Shown here: positions 44,353 through 53,220 of the stretch, piece by piece
How the letters are laid out: every line of letters begins with the position of its first letter
Position numbering within the stretch: position 1 is the first letter of the stretch
Assembly: GCF_003112555.1 (NCBI RefSeq)
Contig: NZ_BEWB01000015.1
Coordinates: 1 to 64,000, forward strand
Length of the DNA: 64,000 bases
Direction: 5' to 3'
Source: Streptomyces coelicoflavus
Lineage (GTDB): Bacteria; Actinomycetota; Actinomycetes; Streptomycetales; Streptomycetaceae
Position numbers and translations under genes: made by a program
The notes under the pieces: model-generated
The model's database searches: none
What the model saw: the letters and a program-made list of their open reading frames with translations, nothing else
What the model was told of the DNA's origin: nothing

Positions 44353-44751
44353 TCTACTGCGTTTCCGCAGGTCAGAGGCGTCTTCGGGGTTACGCCCTCT
44401 TAATGCATGAAGGTGCCCAAGGTTCCGCATCCCTGGGGAGGCCCTGCGGGCCGACGCAGGCGTCGGTCCTCGGGCGTGTCGGGTATCAGCCGTCAGTGCC
44501 CTGCGGGTTGACCGGGGCTCAGCTGACCTGGCAACTGGAAAGGGTGGCTGGTCGAGTCTGTGGTCCAGGTGGCATACGCGCACCTGCTCGGTCGGCGCCC
44601 GCGCCGTCGTGGCGGACTGGTTTGTGGCTGGGGTCTTCATGGGCTTCCGGGCCGGGCCATCAACGACAGCGGACACCGGAACACGGCAGGGACGTGCTCA
44701 AGGTCGGGTGCAGGGCCAATGACTCCTCCCACTCGGCTCTAACTTGGAGGG
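44353..44751 (+). other. Non-coding gap after the iterons
   Basis: No convincing gene, repeat or RNA was found in these 400 bases. Short open frames here have neither a ribosome site nor recognisable products. The region may hold the far side of the origin or the promoter of the SMI1-like gene. Confidence 0.4.
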
Positions 44752-45384
44752 ATGAGCGATCAACGGAACCTGGAAGCGGCCTGGATGCGACTCACTGCCT
44801 GGCTGAAGGCGAACGCGCCGGTCTCCTACGCATCGCTGCTACCTGGCGCCCCGGAAGTGGCCGTTGTGTCGGCCGACGCAGCACTGAGGCAACATCTGGG
44901 TTTCTCACTTCCTGCCGAGCTGGCCGCGCTGTGGCGGATATGTGGTGGCGTAGAGCACCAGGAGCTCGAGGACGACGAGGAGGGCGAAGTCGGCTCGGGG
45001 GCGTTTCTTCCCGGCGGGGTGATCATGTCCCCGCTGGACGCGCTGAGGCCCCGGTTGCCCGACCGTGCCGACCCCGACTGGTGGGGCGGCGCCCCGGTGG
45101 TGCCATGGCTGACCGGCGACGAGGCAGGGCCCGAATCCGGGCACTGGGTGGGCGACAACGGCGTGGGCCGGTGGAGCTTGGACAGCTTGATCGACGTCGG
45201 GCGGAAGGCCGCGTACCCGTCGATCGCCGCCTACTTGGATGCGGTCCATCGCACGCTGACCGACGGTCCGGCCGATGCGATGGGCCCGGGCGTGCCGGGC
45301 GTGGTGTGGGGGTGCTTGATATGGGATTGGCCTGAAGTGCCGTTGCTGGACGAAGCGTTGCCGTACTGGACACCCGTCCACTGA
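44752..45384 (+). CDS. SMI1/KNR4-family protein
   Basis: The 210-residue protein has the SMI1/KNR4 pattern: LGFSLPAELAALWRICGGVE near residue 60, then a strand-rich centre with FLPGG and WVGDNGVGRWSLDSLI, and a closing helix (AYPSIAAYLDAVHRTL). Many such proteins are immunity partners of secreted polymorphic toxins, but no toxin gene is adjacent. The ATG follows GGAGGG. Confidence 0.8.
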   Translation: MSDQRNLEAAWMRLTAWLKANAPVSYASLLPGAPEVAVVSADAALRQHLGFSLPAELAALWRICGGVEHQELEDDEEGEVGSGAFLPGGVIMSPLDALRPRLPDRADPDWWGGAPVVPWLTGDEAGPESGHWVGDNGVGRWSLDSLIDVGRKAAYPSIAAYLDAVHRTLTDGPADAMGPGVPGVVWGCLIWDWPEVPLLDEALPYWTPVH

Positions 45385-45530
45385 CACCGCCGCTGGACCT
45401 GGGGATCCTTGCCGGACCGGCAGAGCCCCCAGAAAGGCTGGGCGAGGTCACCTGTACTCCCGCCGCGCGTGCGCGCCTCAGGCAAGAGTCGAGGGGGAGC
45501 GGCGTCGGTGGCAGCCGCCATGATGGACGT

Positions 45531-46100
45531 GTGGACTACAGCCTCGTCATCGCAGCCGCTCAGGCGGCCGGCCCTTGTCCGGTCGGAGAAGAACCGTCCT
45601 GGGGCCGTCGCGTGCACGCCCTGACCGTCGACCTGCATCTGATCGCCCAGCAGGCGGCGCAGGACATCGACCGGTTGGAGAGCGCCTCGCGGTTCGTGGC
45701 GTTCCTGGAGGACGTCGGGATCGAGGAGTCCAGCCGCCGGGGCCTGCTCACCCTGCGCTCTCCGGCCGGGGAGACCGAGCACATCCGGACCGAGCAGCAG
45801 GAGACCGACCGGGGCCGCGACCTCATCGAGCGGGCCCGCGGCCTGCGGGGGCGATGGGTGCTGGTCTTCCGGTACAACGAGAAGGCTTCCGCGACCAGGA
45901 GCGTGCGCATGCTCGCCCACCTCATGGATCTGGGCGACGGCGCCATCGCCGTGAACCTGGCGAAGAAGATCCTGCTCGACGACGCCGACGGAGCCGTCCC
46001 CCGCGCACAGGCCGCCTGGGCCGAGGCAGGCCTGCCGGACTCCGGCGCGGTCTCCGTCGAGCAGTTGCAGCAGGCCAGGGCCGGGCTGCGCGGCGAGTGA
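45531..46100 (+). CDS. Hypothetical helical protein
   Basis: This 189-residue soluble protein is largely helical, with the segments LTVDLHLIAQQAAQDIDRLES and GRDLIERARGLRGRWVLVFRYNEKAS (the latter read in overlapping parts). It has no signal peptide or catalytic motif and no family was recognised. The GTG start has a weak ribosome site, so a nearby downstream start is possible. It converges with the isochorismatase-like gene. Confidence 0.55.
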   Translation: MDYSLVIAAAQAAGPCPVGEEPSWGRRVHALTVDLHLIAQQAAQDIDRLESASRFVAFLEDVGIEESSRRGLLTLRSPAGETEHIRTEQQETDRGRDLIERARGLRGRWVLVFRYNEKASATRSVRMLAHLMDLGDGAIAVNLAKKILLDDADGAVPRAQAAWAEAGLPDSGAVSVEQLQQARAGLRGE

Positions 46101-46123
46101 ACGGCCTCGGCTCCCGGTTCGGG

Positions 46124-46723
46124 TCAGTCGGCGCGGAGCAGGGTGTGCAGTTCGGTGGTGTCGATCAGGTGGGCCCGTGAGGGAAAGACCTGGTGGAGCA
46201 GGACGTTGTGGACTTCGGTGTCCGGGTCGGCCACGCCGTCGGACAGGACGTAGAGCAGGTAGTCGCGGTCGGCCGCGTCGGTGACGGTGGACAGGACGGC
46301 GCCGCTGGTGCTGACGCCGGAGACGACCAGAGTGGTGATACCGCGCTCGCGTAGCCGCTGGTCGAGGTCGGTGGTGGACATACCGCCGTAGCGGACCTTG
46401 CGTACGACGATGTCGCCGTCCCGGGGGGCCAGGCGCTCGTGGACGGCAGTGGCAGGGTCCTCGTGGTGCATGACGCGGTGTCGGGCCAGCGGGGCGAAGG
46501 ACTTATTGGAGGCCGGGACCGCGTCCCAGTCGGCGTCGGTGAAGGCGACGCGTACGTAGGCGATGGTGCCGCCGTGTGCGCGGACGTCGGCGATGGCTCC
46601 TTCCACGCGGCCGAGCAGGGCGTTTCGGGCCTCGCCTTCGGGCACGAAGGCCAGGATCGCGGGCTGGTGGTCCAGGACGAGAAGAGCGGTGCGGGTGGGG
46701 TCGAGTGCGGGGGCGGTGCTCAC
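46124..46723 (-). CDS. Isochorismatase-family hydrolase lacking the catalytic Cys
   Basis: The 199-residue protein has the cysteine-hydrolase fold: LLVLDHQ with the conserved Asp, VRKVRYGGMSTTDLDQRL with the conserved Lys, and VVSGVSTSGAVLSTVTDA with the cis-peptide loop. The position that is Cys in nicotinamidases and N-carbamoylsarcosine hydrolases (GVxTxxCV) is Ala here. True isochorismatases such as PhzD also lack that Cys, so a vinyl-ether hydrolase role fits better than an amidase. GTG 46723 was chosen for its AAGGAG site. Confidence 0.78.
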   Translation of the reverse strand: MSTAPALDPTRTALLVLDHQPAILAFVPEGEARNALLGRVEGAIADVRAHGGTIAYVRVAFTDADWDAVPASNKSFAPLARHRVMHHEDPATAVHERLAPRDGDIVVRKVRYGGMSTTDLDQRLRERGITTLVVSGVSTSGAVLSTVTDAADRDYLLYVLSDGVADPDTEVHNVLLHQVFPSRAHLIDTTELHTLLRAD

Positions 46724-46820
46724 GCGAGTGTTCTCCTTGCTGGCGGTGTGCCCGTCGACGCGGACGCGCACCGGTGGACACGGCTGAGGGCTGCGGACTT
46801 CAGCGGTGCGTCGCGGCGTC

Positions 46821-48065
46821 TCATGAGTGGCTGCGGGACAGTTCCGGCTCGTGCCGCGACGTCTGGTCCTGCCGGGGAAGCAGGAGCGGGGTGGTCAGGA
46901 CGAGCAGTCCCGCGACGGTGAGCGCGGTGCGTGGGCTGGTGGCGTCGGCGAGCAGTCCGGCGAGTGCGGTGAGGACGGCGATGGACGCCTGCTGGCCGAT
47001 CGACCAGGCCGTCAGGGTGCGGGCGACGAGATGCTGGGGGGTGTGTTCGAGCCGGTAGGTGGCGAGCACCGGGCTGTACAGGCTCATGTTGACGATGATC
47101 GCCAGCTCGACGGCGATCACGGTGACGAGGCCGACGACGCCGGGACGGACGAAGACCAGGCCGATCAGCCAGATGGCGCGCAGGGTGCCGACGGTCCGGA
47201 AGACCCGGTGCCGGCCGAAGCGGGCCACGACGCGGCGGGCCAGCCGGGAGCCGATGAGTCCGCCGAGGCAGGGGGCGGCGAAGGCGAGGGCGTACTGCCA
47301 GGGTGGGAATCCGAGTTGGCGCAGCAGGAGCACGGCCAGCAGCGGTTCGGTGGCCATGATCAGACCGGCGACGAGTATCTGGTTGAGGTAGAGAGGCCGC
47401 AGGCCGGGGTGGGCCATGATGTGTCGCCAGCCGTCGAGCAGTGCGCCCGCCCGGACCGGGCTCTTGCCGGTCGTTCGCGGTGCTTCTTCCTGGCGGCGGA
47501 TCGCGGTGATGCCCAGGGCGGAGAGGAGGTAGCTGAGCGCGTCGGCCACCACGGTGGTGACCGGCCCGAGCAGGCCGATCGCGGCCCCGCCCAGCGGTGG
47601 TCCCACTGCGATGGAGCTCCAGTTCGTGGACTCGAACCGCGCGTTGGCGACGAGCAGGTCGTCCGGTCGGACGAGGGCCTTGAGGTAGGCGCCGCTGGCC
47701 GCGTTGAAGGCGATCTTGGCCGCGGCGACCACGGCCGAGACGACCAGCAGTTGGACGAAGCCGAGCCGTCCGAAGGCGTAGGCGACGGGGATGGTCGCCA
47801 TGGCCGCGAACCGGACCAGGTCCATCATGATCATGACCGGGCGCTTGCGCCGGAACTCCATCCACGGCGCGAGCGGCACCGCGATCAGCGCACCCACCGC
47901 AGGCCCTGTCGCGGACAGCACGGACACCTCGGCGGGTCCGGCGTGCAGCACCAGCACGGCGATCAGTGGCAACGCCCCGAACCCGAGCCCGGACCCGTAG
48001 GCGCTCACCGCGTAGGACGCCCACAGCCAGCCGAACTGCCGGCCCAGCCGTCTCCTGCCCACCAT
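46821..48065 (-). CDS. MFS-type efflux transporter
   Basis: This 414-residue protein has about twelve membrane helices and the short cytoplasmic motif FRRKRPVMIMMDLVRF between helices 2 and 3, as in the DHA-type/enterobactin-exporter-like major facilitator group. The second half repeats the pattern (RRVVARFGRHRVFRTVG). The ATG at 48065 follows AAGGGAG. The isochorismatase-like gene lies 98 bases downstream on the same strand. Substrate unknown. Confidence 0.85.
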   Translation of the reverse strand: MVGRRRLGRQFGWLWASYAVSAYGSGLGFGALPLIAVLVLHAGPAEVSVLSATGPAVGALIAVPLAPWMEFRRKRPVMIMMDLVRFAAMATIPVAYAFGRLGFVQLLVVSAVVAAAKIAFNAASGAYLKALVRPDDLLVANARFESTNWSSIAVGPPLGGAAIGLLGPVTTVVADALSYLLSALGITAIRRQEEAPRTTGKSPVRAGALLDGWRHIMAHPGLRPLYLNQILVAGLIMATEPLLAVLLLRQLGFPPWQYALAFAAPCLGGLIGSRLARRVVARFGRHRVFRTVGTLRAIWLIGLVFVRPGVVGLVTVIAVELAIIVNMSLYSPVLATYRLEHTPQHLVARTLTAWSIGQQASIAVLTALAGLLADATSPRTALTVAGLLVLTTPLLLPRQDQTSRHEPELSRSHS

Positions 48066-48247
48066 GCCCGGCGCACTCCCTTGGCTCACCCAAACAAACC
48101 GGCGTTGACCAATGAGAGACAAGCGGGCGGGACAACAGCAGGTCAAACAACTGACGTGCCGGTCACTCACAACTTCTGGTTGTTCTCCAAGGTGGATCGG
48201 TGTGGACCGGCCGGTTCAGCCCGCACGCCGATTCGAAGGTCTCCGGG

Positions 48248-48622
48248 TCACGCATCGTCCTCCGCCGACCGTTCCAGGTACGCCCGGTTGTCCTCGATGA
48301 GGCCGTCCAGCGCGTCCCTGGCGGCGGCGAGGCCGTCGATGGCCTGGGACAGCCGGGCCCGCTCGCGGTCCATGATCTCCAGAGCCTGCCGCGCCCGGCC
48401 CTCGTTCGGCTCGGCCATGCAGGGCACCATCTCGGCGATGGTGCCGCTGGACATGCCCGCCGCCAGAAACGCCTGCACGAGGCGCACCCGCCGGACGTGC
48501 TCGTCCTCGTAGTGGCGCTGTCCGCTGGGCGAACGGGAGCTGACGAGCAGTCCCTGCTCCTCGTAGTAGCGCAGCGACCGACGGCTGGCTCCCGTCCGGG
48601 CGGACAGGTCACCGATCCGCAT
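48248..48622 (-). CDS. MerR-family transcriptional regulator
   Basis: The 124-residue protein has the MerR HTH (MRIGDLSARTGASRRSLRYYEEQGLL) and the typical coiled-coil C-terminus, with a single Cys (VPCMAEPNEGR). It therefore belongs to the MerR-like group that senses drugs or redox state, not the metal sensors. The divergent EthD gene is preceded by a promoter of MerR-activated design, so it is the likely target. Confidence 0.87.
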   Translation of the reverse strand: MRIGDLSARTGASRRSLRYYEEQGLLVSSRSPSGQRHYEDEHVRRVRLVQAFLAAGMSSGTIAEMVPCMAEPNEGRARQALEIMDRERARLSQAIDGLAAARDALDGLIEDNRAYLERSAEDDA

Positions 48623-48650
48623 GCCGAACTCCCCCCATGCTCTTGACGAC

Positions 48651-48681
48651 TTGCCCCTCACATTGATGTGAGCTTTTAGGT
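48651..48681 (+). promoter_or_regulatory. MerR-type promoter for the EthD gene
   Basis: TTGCCC (48651-48656) and TTAGGT (48676-48681) are separated by 19 bases. A perfect dyad CTCACATTGATGTGAG (48657-48672) lies between them. The long spacer with a central dyad is diagnostic of MerR-family control. Confidence 0.72.
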
Positions 48682-48688
48682 TAACTCC

Positions 48689-49090
48689 ATGCTGAAGCTC
48701 ATCTTCATGATCAACCGCGTCGAGGGAATGTCGTACGAGCGTTTCGTCGAGTACCACCGGGACCGGCACGCGCCGCTGTTCACCTCCATCCCGGAGGCGG
48801 GAAGCTACGTGCGCAGGTACACCGTCTCCCACCCGGTCCCCGCCGAGAACTACCCGCCCCGGGCCTACGACGGCCTGACGGAGATCTGGTTCGAGGACTG
48901 GGAGGACCACGATGCCTTCTTCACCTCCGAGAACTACCGGACGCTGGTCAACCCCGACGAAGCACGCTTCATCGACATGGACTCGGTGGCCGTGATGGTC
49001 ACCGAGGAGAAGGAGGTCGTCCGACGGACCGACCCGGCAGACGGACACCACCGCCGAGAGGCGGTATCGGCAATAACAGCAAGAAGCTAG
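48689..49090 (+). CDS. EthD-domain protein
   Basis: This 133-residue protein starts with the EthD signature (LKLIFMINRVEGMSYERFVEYHRDRHAPLF) and has the later GLTEIWFEDWEDHDAFF element, which together give a dimeric alpha-beta barrel. Relatives take part in polyketide or ether-pollutant breakdown or cyclisation. It lies eight bases after a MerR-controlled promoter, so expression is probably inducible. The last 25 residues are polar and not part of the domain. Confidence 0.85.
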   Translation: MLKLIFMINRVEGMSYERFVEYHRDRHAPLFTSIPEAGSYVRRYTVSHPVPAENYPPRAYDGLTEIWFEDWEDHDAFFTSENYRTLVNPDEARFIDMDSVAVMVTEEKEVVRRTDPADGHHRREAVSAITARS

Positions 49091-49295
49091 AGGGACCCGC
49101 CCGGGGCCGCAGGCCCCGGTTCCCGGGTCGCACGGGGGTCGTACAAGGACCGTACCGGGCCTGCACGGACCGTTTTGGTCCGACACGGACCGGGACGGGA
49201 CCCGCAGTCGGACAGGTGAGGCGGCGTGTTCGCTTCTTGCTGTTATTTCGAATGTCAGGAAGACTGTTCCCGCCGGCTTCCGTACGCTGTCGGAC

Positions 49296-50144
49296 ATGCC
49301 GACCCCGCCGCGCACCGCCGACGCCCGCACCGCCATCGGCACCTTCGTCCAGGCCCAGCAGGACGCCGGATACGCCGGCCCGACCGTGCGCCTGCGCGGC
49401 ACCCTCCTCGTCGAGTACCTGGAACACGTCCTCGGCGAGGAGGAGACCACCTCCCTCACCGCCGAAGAACTGGTGCGGCCCGAGCGCGCGGACTCCTGGC
49501 TCGACGCCGCCGACGCCGGCGAGACCCGCCGCCGCAACACCCTCGCCGGACCCGACGCCCCCGCCGCCCACGACTCCCAGCGCGCCCGCATCCAGACGTA
49601 CAACACCTTCGTCGGCCACCTCGGCCTGCCCGGCCTCCAGCGCCCCTGCCCGGCCCCCGGCCACGGCGACCGCCTCGAACCCCACCAGGCCCACACACTG
49701 CTGCACACCCTCGCCGTACGGCGCCCCACCGGAGCCAACGCCGCCACCGCCCTCCGCACCGCCGCAGTCGCCGCCCTCGTCGCCGCCACCGGCCACTCCG
49801 TACCCCAACTCCACAGACTCGACGTCACCGACGTCGACCTGGAGCGCCGCCCCGTCCCCGTCGTGACCGTCGCCGGCACCGACCACCCCCTCGACAAACA
49901 CACCGCCGACATCCTGCGCCGCTGGCTCGACGCCCGCGCCCGCATCACCGCGGCCCTCGAAGGCAGCGACCCCGGCTACCTGTGGATCCCCACCAAACCC
50001 GGCCGCGAACGCGCCGGCGTCCAACCCCCCAAACCCGGCCTGACCCGCGCCGCCGTACGCACCCTCCACGCCGCACACCGCACCCTCGTCCTCCAGGTCG
50101 TCGGCGTACCCCTGCGCCCCTACGCACTCCTGCCCCGCCCCTGA
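49296..50144 (+). CDS. Tyrosine-recombinase-like protein without catalytic residues
   Basis: The 282-residue protein has an N-terminal SAM-like helical part and a C-terminal region with recombinase-fold features (RTAAVAALVAATGHSVPQLHRLDVTDVDL, read in parts, and HTADILRRWLDARARI). The first catalytic Arg context (tGlR) reads TGHS, and no HxxR or terminal Tyr motif is visible. Recombination is therefore unlikely; a DNA-binding relic or structural homologue is more plausible. The ATG is not preceded by a strong ribosome site. Confidence 0.55.
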   Translation: MPTPPRTADARTAIGTFVQAQQDAGYAGPTVRLRGTLLVEYLEHVLGEEETTSLTAEELVRPERADSWLDAADAGETRRRNTLAGPDAPAAHDSQRARIQTYNTFVGHLGLPGLQRPCPAPGHGDRLEPHQAHTLLHTLAVRRPTGANAATALRTAAVAALVAATGHSVPQLHRLDVTDVDLERRPVPVVTVAGTDHPLDKHTADILRRWLDARARITAALEGSDPGYLWIPTKPGRERAGVQPPKPGLTRAAVRTLHAAHRTLVLQVVGVPLRPYALLPRP

Positions 50145-50166
50145 CCCCGCCCCCCTCCCGACCCGC

Positions 50167-51231
50167 TCAACACGGGTACGGAGTCCGCCTGCTGCTCCCC
50201 CGGAACCGGTTGACGAAGTCGGACATCACAGCAGCGACGGGAGCGTTGCGGGCGATGACCTCCGCCGTCGCTTCCGGCAGGCCCGCGGGGTGTGCGGGAC
50301 GTGCGGGGCGCCGGCCATCGGCGTAGGCCCGCACCAGGGCGTAACGGCCCTCCCGGTCCTGCACCGGACAGCCGTGCAGAGCGGTGACGAGCCAGTTGAC
50401 CAGGTACATGGCGGTGTACGAGCGGTCGTAGCTCCGATGCCGGCCGAAGAAGTCGGTCTCCTCCGGTGACAGGTCGAAGCCGGACGACACGGCGAGGCCG
50501 AAGTCCGCGAAGTAGAGGCGCCGGCCATCGGTCAGGATGTTCTCGAAGTGGGCGTCGAAGTGCAGCAGCCCGCGGCCGTTCATGAACGCGGTGCCGTCCT
50601 CCAGCGCCGACTCCACCATGACGGACGCCCGGTCGGTGCTCTCGCCTCCTGCCTCGACCCGGGCGCCGAGCCACTGGTGCAGGTTCTGCGGGATGTACTC
50701 CAGGAAGAGCGCGACGCTCGCCGAGGCCCGCCGAAGGGCGTGGATCCGCCCGCGCACCTGCGGCGCGCCGCCCCAGTAGGCGACGGCCCGTTCGACGTCG
50801 GCCAGTTCTGCGGGCAGCGGCGTCGAGTCCGGCAGCACACGCCAGTGGTACATCAGCGGGAAGCCCTCGTGTTCCGCCGCGAGCACCCAGTCCGTCGTCA
50901 TGATGTGCGCCGCCAGTTCGCGCCAGGCTCCGAAGCCCGGCCCACCGAGGGCACCGACGCCGTAGTGGCAGAAGAGCGGCAGATCGAACAGGTTCGCCGT
51001 GGACCGGACGTGTTCGGGGCGACGCTCCAGGTCGGTGAGAGGCACCCGCTTCACGAAGACCGGCGTGCCGGCGACGTCCACCAGGACCGACGTGCCGCCG
51101 ATACCGGAACCGACCGGTGCGGCCCTGCCCAGGAGCTCGTGCAGGGCGTGGTCGCTGTACGAGGCGAGGGAGGCGGAGACGGCCGCGTGGGCTTTCAGGC
51201 GCGCAGCACGCGACATGTCTGGGTGTCTCAT
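50167..51231 (-). CDS. Protein-kinase-like phosphotransferase, function unknown
   Basis: This 354-residue protein has kinase-fold landmarks: VFVKRVPLTDLERR with a candidate ATP-binding Lys, GLLHFDAHFENILTDG with an Asp and Asn at the catalytic-loop spacing, and LYFADFGLAVSSGFD as a DFG loop. The HFDAHFEN form resembles aminoglycoside/choline-type kinases as much as Ser/Thr kinases. ATG 51231 follows GGGGAGAG; an upstream frame would translate the hexamer repeat. It is divergent from a true Ser/Thr kinase. Confidence 0.72.
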   Translation of the reverse strand: MRHPDMSRAARLKAHAAVSASLASYSDHALHELLGRAAPVGSGIGGTSVLVDVAGTPVFVKRVPLTDLERRPEHVRSTANLFDLPLFCHYGVGALGGPGFGAWRELAAHIMTTDWVLAAEHEGFPLMYHWRVLPDSTPLPAELADVERAVAYWGGAPQVRGRIHALRRASASVALFLEYIPQNLHQWLGARVEAGGESTDRASVMVESALEDGTAFMNGRGLLHFDAHFENILTDGRRLYFADFGLAVSSGFDLSPEETDFFGRHRSYDRSYTAMYLVNWLVTALHGCPVQDREGRYALVRAYADGRRPARPAHPAGLPEATAEVIARNAPVAAVMSDFVNRFRGSSRRTPYPC

Positions 51232-51264
51232 TGTGTCTCTCCCCGGGTGCCGAACGGCCATGAT

Positions 51265-51294
51265 CCCTGGCCCTGGCCCTGGCCCTGGCCCTGG
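51265..51294. repeat. (CCCTGG)5 hexanucleotide repeat
   Basis: Five perfect tandem CCCTGG units lie 34 bases before the kinase-like gene start, in the 238-base divergent region. Copy-number slippage would alter promoter spacing without shifting any reading frame. Confidence 0.85.
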
Positions 51295-51469
51295 CCCGTC
51301 AGCATGCCAGCCCCTGACACTGGTGAGCTCGTGTAACGAGCGGACAGACGGCGCCCGCTCCCGCGTACTCGTGGGAGCGGGCTCTCGGTCACCCCTGGTT
51401 CTCGACCTCCTCCAGCTTCGCCGCACCCGCCGTCTTCGCAGGTGTGGAGGCGTCTCGTATGCTGACCCC

Positions 51470-52945
51470 GTGGAGCGGGGGAAGTTGTTCGCGGACCGTT
51501 ACGAGCTGATTGACCGTCTGGGCCGAGGCGGCATGGGCGAGGTGTGGACCGCGCGGGACCGCGTGCTCCACCGTGAGGTCGCACTCAAGCTGCTGGATCC
51601 CGACGGGATCGCCCAGGCCGACCTGCCCCGGCGGTTCGAGCGCGAGGCGGTCGCCGCCGCCCAGATCATCCACCCCAACGTCGCCGCCCTGTACGACCGG
51701 GGCATCCACGACGACGTGTTGTTCCTGGTCATGGAGAAGGTCGACGGCCAGACACTCACAGCGCGTCTCCAGGCTGAGAATCCCTTACCCCTGACGCGTG
51801 CCGTGGCCATCGCCAGCGGCATCTGCGCCGCGCTGGAAGCCGCCCACCGGGCCCAGGTCATCCACTACGACATCAAGCCTCACAACGTCATCCTCACCGG
51901 CGACGGACTGGTGAAGGTCATCGACTTCGGGATCGCCGGGTTCGTCCAGGCCGCGTTCACCGTGGCGCGCTCCACCCAGCTGACCCCGGCCGGAACGCCG
52001 GAGTTCGGCGCACCGGAGCAGTTCCTCACGGAACGCGGCGACGAACGCTCCGACCTGTACGCACTCGGTGGGACGCTCTTTGCGATGCTCGCCGGCCGGC
52101 CGCCCTTCACCGGGCACAACAGCCTCGCGGTCGTGCGGCGCAAGCTCGACGAGGAGGCCCCGCCCCTCGACGCGTTCCGCCCCGGCCTGCCGCCGGAGCT
52201 CACCGCGCTCGTCGCCGAACTACTGGAGCGCGACCCCGACCGGCGCCCCCAGTCGGCACAGCAGGTCCAACAGCGGCTTCAGGCGCTCCTGGCCTCGTGC
52301 GCGGCAGCGGAAGCTCCCACCGCGACGATGCCCCCGACCCCGCGTACCCGTCTGATGGACGACACGCAGCGCGCGCCCCGGTCGCCCTCTCCCGACTCCT
52401 GGAACCGCGCCTCCACCGACGAGACACCGTTCACTGCGGACGCCCTGTTGCCGCGGCGGTTCACCAACGACATGAACATCGAGTTCGCCCGGATCGCCGC
52501 GGACACCCGCCTCTCCCGTGAAGCGGGCCCCAGCGACCTGGTCGGGGAACTCGCGCGCCGTGACTGTTCCGGATTGGTCGTCGGCGTCTACGTGGAGCAG
52601 CCCGGTCCCCACGCCACGCCCGGGAACCCTGTCTACGTCTGCGTCCAGGTCTTCGCGTTCCCCGACTGGGCGATGGCCCGGGACGCGCACGGGTACCTGG
52701 GCGACGGGGGCGGGGTCTGGCGCCTCACCCTCTGGAGCGCCCGCGACGGGGGCGGCCTCACCCCCAGTCCCGACGAGGTCCACCGCAGCCACCGACGGCG
52801 GTACAGCTGGAGAGAAAACCGCTACCTGAGGGTGGCGGTGGCCTACCGCGCCGACCTCACCAACGACGGCTCCATCGGGCCCTGGCTCGACTCAGCCGCC
52901 CGCAGGGCCGCGCTCTCCGCCGGGCCGCAGAACCACGACGGCTAG
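51470..52945 (+). CDS. Ser/Thr protein kinase (PknB-like, soluble)
   Basis: The 491-residue protein has a complete kinase domain (about 10-270): the glycine loop LGRGGMGEVW, the Lys in EVALKLLD, catalytic loop HYDIKPHNVIL, DFGIAGF, and APEQF as the APE motif. The usual HRD Arg is Tyr (HYD), which suggests activation-loop phosphorylation is not needed. A Pro/Thr-rich linker and a 170-residue C-terminal soluble domain of unknown type follow, with no membrane helix. GTG 51470 is the first start compatible with the domain, though its ribosome site is weak. Confidence 0.88.
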   Translation: MERGKLFADRYELIDRLGRGGMGEVWTARDRVLHREVALKLLDPDGIAQADLPRRFEREAVAAAQIIHPNVAALYDRGIHDDVLFLVMEKVDGQTLTARLQAENPLPLTRAVAIASGICAALEAAHRAQVIHYDIKPHNVILTGDGLVKVIDFGIAGFVQAAFTVARSTQLTPAGTPEFGAPEQFLTERGDERSDLYALGGTLFAMLAGRPPFTGHNSLAVVRRKLDEEAPPLDAFRPGLPPELTALVAELLERDPDRRPQSAQQVQQRLQALLASCAAAEAPTATMPPTPRTRLMDDTQRAPRSPSPDSWNRASTDETPFTADALLPRRFTNDMNIEFARIAADTRLSREAGPSDLVGELARRDCSGLVVGVYVEQPGPHATPGNPVYVCVQVFAFPDWAMARDAHGYLGDGGGVWRLTLWSARDGGGLTPSPDEVHRSHRRRYSWRENRYLRVAVAYRADLTNDGSIGPWLDSAARRAALSAGPQNHDG

Positions 52946-52988
52946 TCCGGCTCTCCCTCGTCGTCGTCCTCGCCAGCTCGGGTGGGTC

Positions 52989-53218
52989 AGGGTCGCGCAG
53001 CGGGCACGATGGCGTTGAGGACCAGGCCGAACGCGCCGAGCTGGTCCTCCATGCCGTCGCGCTACGCCTGGTGGATGGTGCCGCGCTTGCCATGGCACAC
53101 CTCCCGGGCCAGCTTGTGGCGGGACTCCTGCACGGTGAGCTGCCGGTTCATCTGCCGGCGGTAGGTACCGCTTGACCACCGACGGGTCCTCGATGCCGAG
53201 CTGCACGGCCAGGTCCCC
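52989..53218 (-). pseudogene. Tn3-family transposase remnant
   Basis: Read leftward, the segment gives LAVQLGIEDPSVVKRY, then after a frameshift RQMNRQLTVQESRHKLAREV and CHGKRGTIHQA, an in-frame TAG, and RDGMEDQLGAFGLVLNAIV. The second part matches the C-terminus of Tn3 transposases and the first looks like part of the N-terminal domain, so most of the gene is deleted. It is certainly non-functional. Confidence 0.8.
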
Positions 53219-53220
53219 CC

